NCBI GenBank assembly: GCA_045613165.1
Contig: JAZLAK010000075.1
Coordinates: forward strand, 1-11,019
Source of the DNA: UMGS1124 sp045613165
Lineage (GTDB): Bacteria > Bacillota_I > Bacilli_A > RF39 > UBA660
Length of the DNA stretch: 11,019 bases
Direction of reading: 5' to 3'
Part shown: one piece after another, positions 8,401-11,019 of the stretch
How the letters are laid out: the number at the start of each line of letters is the position of its first letter
How positions within the stretch are numbered: the first letter of the stretch is position 1
Notes under the pieces: generated by a model
Told to the model about the DNA's origin: nothing
Seen by the model: the letters and a program-made list of their open reading frames with translations, nothing else
Databases searched by the model: none
Translations under genes and position numbers: made by a program

Positions 8401-8472
8401 CCAGCTGTAAAACGTGAAGGTGCAGTTGATAAAGTAATTAAACAAGCAGAGTTAAAATATTCAAATGCTTAA
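5449..8472 (+). CDS. hsdR: Type I restriction enzyme subunit HsdR (endonuclease and translocase)
   Basis: This is the motor and nuclease subunit that pulls in unmethylated DNA using ATP and cuts it far from the recognition site. I start it at the ATG at 5449, with GGAG 8 bases upstream; an in-frame GTG at 5440 overlaps that site. In the 1007-residue product, the N-terminal PD-(D/E)xK nuclease shows Asp132 (RPDI) and Glu146-x-Lys148 (IELKT). The superfamily 2 helicase motor follows: Walker A TQGSGKS (283-289), the TDRNDL motif, DEAH box (383-386), TGTP (428-431), MWLTGFDVPQL (619-629) and QAIARVNR (645-652). The C-terminal third is helical, with an EEEIANGNEYNLSPEEKAFFDAL segment like that of DUF3387 in HindI/EcoR124-class HsdR. 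All key residues are present and the length is normal, so it should be active. Confidence 0.97.
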   Translation: MFTEEQLEDMTMSLLDKLNYECKNGYDIERDYHSVFYDATLFDDISNINRDFTDEQINEAIKTIKNLTYNNVVEDNKEFTKYLLQGVPVEVKTNTGYQYKNVKLIDFDNVENNHFQAINQFTIIEFEQKRPDIIIFVNSIPLVVIELKTATNEDVKLEDAYLQLHKYREVSIPSLFRYNQFLVISDGVTAKAGTITSPYSRFSDWKKIEDTDVVTENMPTHETLFNGMFRKDRLLDLIGNYILYSNDSKILAQYHQYFGVKKAIKSTVTTGAKTGKAGIVWHTQGSGKSFSMVFYAGNMIKMLLNPTILVVTDRNDLDNQLYETFYKCSDFLKQKPVQADTRSDLKELLKDRVAGGVFFTTLQKFEEESGLFSDRDDILVLVDEAHRSHYGLEATVKLNLETMEAYKKYGTAKFLHDALPNAIYIGFTGTPVETKDKSTSSIFGEVIDTYDMTQAILDGSTVPISYESRMARVGLNQKILDEIDRYYAFVEKSGVADDIAINKSKQMMATISQVIEDPDRLELIVKDIISHYEERKNMTADHVMVVAYSRKSAYTMYKKFLELRPDYEDVVNMIITPSNKDSEEMQKAIGTKGDKKELERKFKSEEAGEKFKIAIVVDMWLTGFDVPQLGTMYIDKPMKAHNLMQAIARVNRVYKDKKGGLIVDYIGLKGWLLDALKTYTTRDQNKIKDTEELVNVLLDKLEIIDNMFNDFDYSNFKELDNTGKYHLIKDGANLMLATEDTKRRYMKHSQDVKNLYTLCNGVVNNIIKDKCLFIISVKSFILKITNTGKLDVSEINNTVGKLLEDAIHEDELLNLGELTRGNSLELLSDSILSKLRAMKDKNVAAEVLSRAIKTTIGDIGKINLTLQEKFSTKFNKIVDMYNERTDIADIEKIIEEMIKLKKEIEEEIANGNEYNLSPEEKAFFDALSADQEIKELMQDEVLVQIAKDLVELINENLTLDAFKREDARARIRSNIRKLLIQYNYPAVKREGAVDKVIKQAELKYSNA

Positions 8473-8505
8473 TTTATAGTATTAGTGAAGTAATAGGAGT
8501 AATAT

Positions 8506-10431
8506 ATGGCAAAAAATGATGGCATTTTAATTGATAGTATATTAAATATTATAGATTTTGAAGGAAATATAGGAAGAAAATTTGATTATTTTGCAATTTC
8601 TCAAATATTAAAAGATTATGATTTGTCAGATGATGAGTTGCAAGAAGGTATTGTAGATGGAGAAAATGATGGAGGAATCGATGGTATCTATATTTTTGGT
8701 AATGATAAATATATTACAGATTTAGAAACCATAGAACCTAAAAGTACTAAAAAATTAGATTTATATTTTATTACATGCAAACATGATGATTCATTTAAAT
8801 TAGGATTAATAAATGACATTACAACCACATTGGATGAGTTACTTGATTTTTCAGTAGAAGAAAGTGAAATTAAATCAAAATTTAATTCAGAAATATTAAG
8901 CAAAAGGCATTTAATTAAAGCTATATATAGTAAAGTTGCGCCATATTTGTCTAATTTCTATATTAATATTATATATGCATCACGTGGTAATAAAGAGGAA
9001 TTGGCTGAAAATGTTTTGAAAAAATCGGAATTTTTAGTAAATAAATTAAAAAATATATTTAGTTCTTGTGTTGTAGATTTTAAGTTTGTCGGTGCAGACA
9101 AGCTTATTGAATTATATAGGAAACAAAAGCAAATGTTCTCATCAATAAACCTTAAGGAAATAATAACATGCGATAATTGTTATGTTGCGTTATGCTCTTT
9201 ACAGGAATATTATAAATTTATTACAGATGATCAATTAAAACTTAAAAGATATTATTTAGATTCTAATGTTAGGGCATATATGGGATTAAACAGAGTTAAC
9301 TCAGCTATATTAAAAACTTTAAATGAAAATTATTCTACAGATTTTTGGTTTCTAAATAATGGTATCACAATTTTATCCGATAGTGTAACGATGGTAGGCA
9401 AGACAGCTAACATTGCTAATGCACAAATAGTTAATGGGTTACAAACTACAGAAACTATTTATGATTATTTTCAAAATAAAGATAATAGCATAATAGATGA
9501 GAGGAATATTTTATTAAAAATTATTGTTTCAGATAATAATAGTATTAGGGATGAAATAATATCATCTACTAATAATCAAACAGGTGTTGAACTGTATTCT
9601 TTAAAAGCTACAGATAAAGTTCAAAGAGATATTGATGAATACTTAATTAATTTTGATATATTCTATGAAAGAAGAACCAATTATTACCTTAATCAAGGAA
9701 TATCAAAAAATAAAATTATTACTCCTTTACAGTTAGCTTATGGATATGTAACAACAATATTAAAATTGCCATATAAAGCAGCGAAATTAAAATCAAAATT
9801 TATGAATATTCCTAACCAATATGAAATGGTTTTTTCTCCTAAAATACCATTAGAATATTGGAAAAATATGGCTTTGATACTTATGAAAATAGAAAGAGTA
9901 ATAAAAAACAATTTATATAAGTATACACGCGCTACTAATATGTTAAAAAATATGAGATGCATAGTTTTATTTATTTGTTTAGCAAAGTATTTTGGTAAAT
10001 TTAATTATAACATTAAAGACATTATTAATTTGGATATGTCAAAAATATCTGATGAACTAATTGAGGAAACATTTAACGAGATTCTTGAAATTTCAGATTA
10101 TCGTGATATGAAAAGCAAAAATAAAGTATTAGCGATCTGTGAAAAAATATCAACTAAACATGAAATTCCTGATATTGAAACAATTAACAATAGACCTGAT
10201 CTTTTGTCCAATAAGAAAAATTATCACATAAATAATGAAATGATAGAAGATGTAATGAAGCTATTGCCAGAACAGCCTTGGCCTAAAAAAGTAAATGAAG
10301 ATATAGGAAGAAAACTTGGAATTAAACCTCAAACTGTTTCACACATAATAAATATTTTAATTAGTAGTAAAAGAGTTTATAATCAGGTGGATGGAGAATT
10401 ATTTGACTTAGAAGGAACTAAAGTTGAATAA
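8506..10431 (+). CDS. AIPR-family (abortive infection phage resistance) protein
   Basis: This 641-residue protein is the last gene of the hsd operon. Its ATG has AGGAG 6 bases upstream and lies 33 bp after hsdR. The family hallmark is clear: NVRAYMG (254-260), FWFLNNGITIL (280-290) and AQIVNGLQTTETIYD (306-320), matching the AIPR domain (PF10592). The N-terminus resembles a restriction-endonuclease-like fold. An acidic glycine loop, GENDGGIDGIYIF (52-64), is followed by a strand with CKHDD (91-95), where related proteins usually have Gln-x-Lys. If so, D59 and K92 would be the metal-site residues. The C-terminus (about 590-620, PWPKKVNEDIGRKLGIKPQT) resembles a helix-turn-helix or winged helix, suggesting DNA contact. 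AIPR proteins are linked to phage resistance and occur with restriction systems. The exact mechanism of this one is unknown. Nuclease activity is my inference. Confidence 0.88.
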   Translation: MAKNDGILIDSILNIIDFEGNIGRKFDYFAISQILKDYDLSDDELQEGIVDGENDGGIDGIYIFGNDKYITDLETIEPKSTKKLDLYFITCKHDDSFKLGLINDITTTLDELLDFSVEESEIKSKFNSEILSKRHLIKAIYSKVAPYLSNFYINIIYASRGNKEELAENVLKKSEFLVNKLKNIFSSCVVDFKFVGADKLIELYRKQKQMFSSINLKEIITCDNCYVALCSLQEYYKFITDDQLKLKRYYLDSNVRAYMGLNRVNSAILKTLNENYSTDFWFLNNGITILSDSVTMVGKTANIANAQIVNGLQTTETIYDYFQNKDNSIIDERNILLKIIVSDNNSIRDEIISSTNNQTGVELYSLKATDKVQRDIDEYLINFDIFYERRTNYYLNQGISKNKIITPLQLAYGYVTTILKLPYKAAKLKSKFMNIPNQYEMVFSPKIPLEYWKNMALILMKIERVIKNNLYKYTRATNMLKNMRCIVLFICLAKYFGKFNYNIKDIINLDMSKISDELIEETFNEILEISDYRDMKSKNKVLAICEKISTKHEIPDIETINNRPDLLSNKKNYHINNEMIEDVMKLLPEQPWPKKVNEDIGRKLGIKPQTVSHIINILISSKRVYNQVDGELFDLEGTKVE

Positions 10432-10461
10432 TTCTTTTTTAGGGACAGTGGTTTAAATAAA

Positions 10462-10504
10462 GTCTATAAATTACGAAAATATCGTCAATTTATAGGCATT
10501 TTAA
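10462..10504 (+). terminator. Terminator hairpin closing the hsd operon
   Basis: A long hairpin lies 30 bases after the AIPR stop. CTATAAATTACGA (10464-10476) pairs with TCGT plus AATTTATAG (10482-10495), with a single bulged C at 10486 and a 5-base loop. A G-C and a G-T pair extend it outward to 10462 and 10497. ATTTTAAT follows, a modest T-run. A T6 run at 10435-10440 before the hairpin could also help transcripts arriving from the opposite direction. The stem is far stronger than the local background, but the T-tail is weak, so some read-through is possible. Confidence 0.6.
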
Positions 10505-10544
10505 TAACCAAAAAAACATAAAAGAACTAATCAACCATCTCTTG

Positions 10545-10580
10545 AAAGGAGTCTATATGGCTATACTTTTTATTTATTAA
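10545..10580 (+). other. Seven-codon ORF behind a strong Shine-Dalgarno
   Basis: AAAGGAG (10545-10551) stands 5 bases before an ATG at 10557 that opens the frame MAILFIY and stops at TAA 10578-10580. The peptide is hydrophobic. It could be a leader peptide, the start of a decayed small gene, or chance. No open continuation is seen in the other frames downstream. Confidence 0.3.
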
Positions 10581-10591
10581 TAAAAAATAAA

Positions 10592-10605
10592 TGTTATAAT
10601 AACAT
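10592..10605 (+). promoter_or_regulatory. Extended -10 promoter box inside a palindrome
   Basis: TGTTATAAT (10592-10600) is a perfect extended -10, identical to the box of the hsdM promoter. It lies within the palindrome ATGTTATAATAACAT, which itself could be a repressor site or simply an AT-rich coincidence. No convincing -35 is present. Confidence 0.35.
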
Positions 10606-10638
10606 TATAAAAGCACGATTTCTATCGCTTAATAAAAA

Positions 10639-10677
10639 TGTTATAATTTAAAAGGAGGCAATAAAATGTTAAAGTAG
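10639..10677 (+). promoter_or_regulatory. Extended -10 box followed by a perfect RBS and a 3-codon ORF
   Basis: TGTTATAAT (10639-10647) is followed directly by AAAGGAGG (10651-10658) and, 7 bases later, ATG at 10666. The frame reads Met-Leu-Lys and stops at TAG (10675-10677). All signals for translation are near-ideal, yet only three codons follow. Because the -10 box almost abuts the Shine-Dalgarno, a transcript from it would be almost leaderless, so an upstream promoter (10592-10600) is the likelier source. The frames on either side close quickly, so a simple frameshift does not restore a gene. Confidence 0.35.
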
Positions 10678-10747
10678 GATATTAATAAGGTTATACTGTT
10701 AATACATAGAAAGACTTTATTAAAAGAATAAATTTTTATTTTTGATA

Positions 10748-10756
10748 TGATATAAT
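10748..10756 (+). promoter_or_regulatory. Extended -10 promoter box for the right-edge gene
   Basis: TGATATAAT lies 21 bases upstream of the ATG at 10777. The -35 region is only AT-rich. The position is right for a short-leader transcript of the gene that runs off the window. Confidence 0.4.
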
Positions 10757-10776
10757 AAAGCAAAGTGGTGTAGTAA

Positions 10777-11019
10777 ATGAAAAATCTAGAATATTTATTT
10801 GAAAATACAATATGTAAAAAACATAAAAGCAATAAAAATATGAAATATGATAAATTGATTATATCAAGTAAAATATTTAATGCTGATAGCATTTATAAAA
10901 TAATAGAACATTTTAATTGGATGATAAAATTAGATTTAATAAAACCAGTTAAAATCCAAATAAATTGTAACATAATATCAGATGATGCAACTTTAATAGT
11001 TTTCGAATCAATTATATAT
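10777..11019 (+). CDS. Unknown gene, 5' part only (runs off the right edge)
   Basis: An ATG at 10777 opens a frame that is uninterrupted to the window end (81 codons). Upstream is only a weak GTGGTG-like ribosome binding site, about 7 bases away, plus an extended -10 box. The visible part starts with a basic segment (MKNLEYLFENTICKKHKSNK). It then looks like alternating helices and strands: KLIISSKIF as a strand, ADSIYKIIEHFNWMIKL as a helix, KPVKIQINC as a strand, and SDDATLIVFESIIY as a helix. The pattern of a strand followed by an acidic turn and helix recalls STAS-like folds, but I do not recognise the family. It is separated from the hsd operon by a terminator and 345 bp, so it is probably an independent transcript. 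Confidence 0.55.
   Translation, partial: MKNLEYLFENTICKKHKSNKNMKYDKLIISSKIFNADSIYKIIEHFNWMIKLDLIKPVKIQINCNIISDDATLIVFESIIY

Larger units (their letters stand above)
10505..10776. other. Non-coding stretch with repeated promoter-like boxes and minute ORFs
   Basis: This interval carries no normal-sized gene on either strand. It holds two extended -10 boxes with identical sequence (10592-10600 and 10639-10647), a third similar box (10748-10756), a 12-bp perfect palindrome TTTATTAATAAA (10573-10584), and a 15-base palindrome ATGTTATAATAACAT (10591-10605, 7-bp arms around one base). Two very short open frames lie behind strong Shine-Dalgarno sites. It may be a regulatory or small-RNA region, or the decayed remains of small genes. 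No tRNA-like fold was seen. Confidence 0.5.

Noticed and set aside
8688..9962. Minus-strand open frames opposite the AIPR gene
   Set aside because: They overlap conserved AIPR motifs on the coding strand and have no ribosome binding site.
10440..10455. TAGGGACAGTGG after the AIPR gene as a possible insertion-sequence end
   Set aside because: It vaguely recalls GGGACAGT-type element ends, but no matching inverted copy, transposase or target duplication is visible in the window.
10641..10892. Minus-strand 83-codon hydrophobic open frame
   Set aside because: It overlaps the start of the plus-strand right-edge gene and its promoter, has no Shine-Dalgarno, and its composition is that of reverse-complemented AT-rich DNA.

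Overview
The window is very AT-rich. It uses strong GGAGG-type ribosome binding sites, TAA stops throughout, and TGG for every tryptophan I could check, so it reads as standard code 11. Together with the Bacilli-type tyrosine recombinase, this points to a low-GC Gram-positive relative (Bacillota or Mycoplasmatota, possibly gut-associated). The lineage is an inference from style, not from a marker gene.

Region 1 (2-1740) is a scarred border. It starts with the C-terminal part of a helical-repeat protein that enters from upstream. A 5'-truncated tyrosine recombinase runs towards it, and the two genes share one bidirectional terminator whose loop holds both stop codons. Behind the recombinase lie the 3' remnant of an unknown plus-strand gene and a small minus-strand gene that has a perfect ribosome binding site but is interrupted by one in-frame TGA. 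This looks like the eroded edge of a mobile or exchanged segment.

Region 2 (1741-10504) is one co-directional five-gene operon. It has an extended -10 promoter, then hsdM (N6-adenine methyltransferase), hsdS (two-domain specificity subunit), an unrecognised 284-aa all-helical protein that weakly resembles DUF5677, hsdR (nuclease plus DEAH translocase), and an AIPR-family protein. It ends at a strong hairpin. HsdM and HsdS would form the modification enzyme, and HsdR completes a Type I restriction complex. The 284-aa gene sits between hsdS and hsdR, the slot that the anticodon nuclease gene prrC occupies in the EcoprrI locus. The AIPR protein closes the operon. My reading is a restriction system carrying one or two built-in back-up effectors. 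The back-up role is a hypothesis; the gene order is seen directly.

Region 3 (10505-11019) is mostly non-coding. It holds repeated extended -10 boxes, two minute open frames (7 and 3 codons) each behind a near-perfect Shine-Dalgarno, and then the start of an unrecognised gene that runs off the right edge.

I saw no tRNA, rRNA, CRISPR array or complete insertion sequence.
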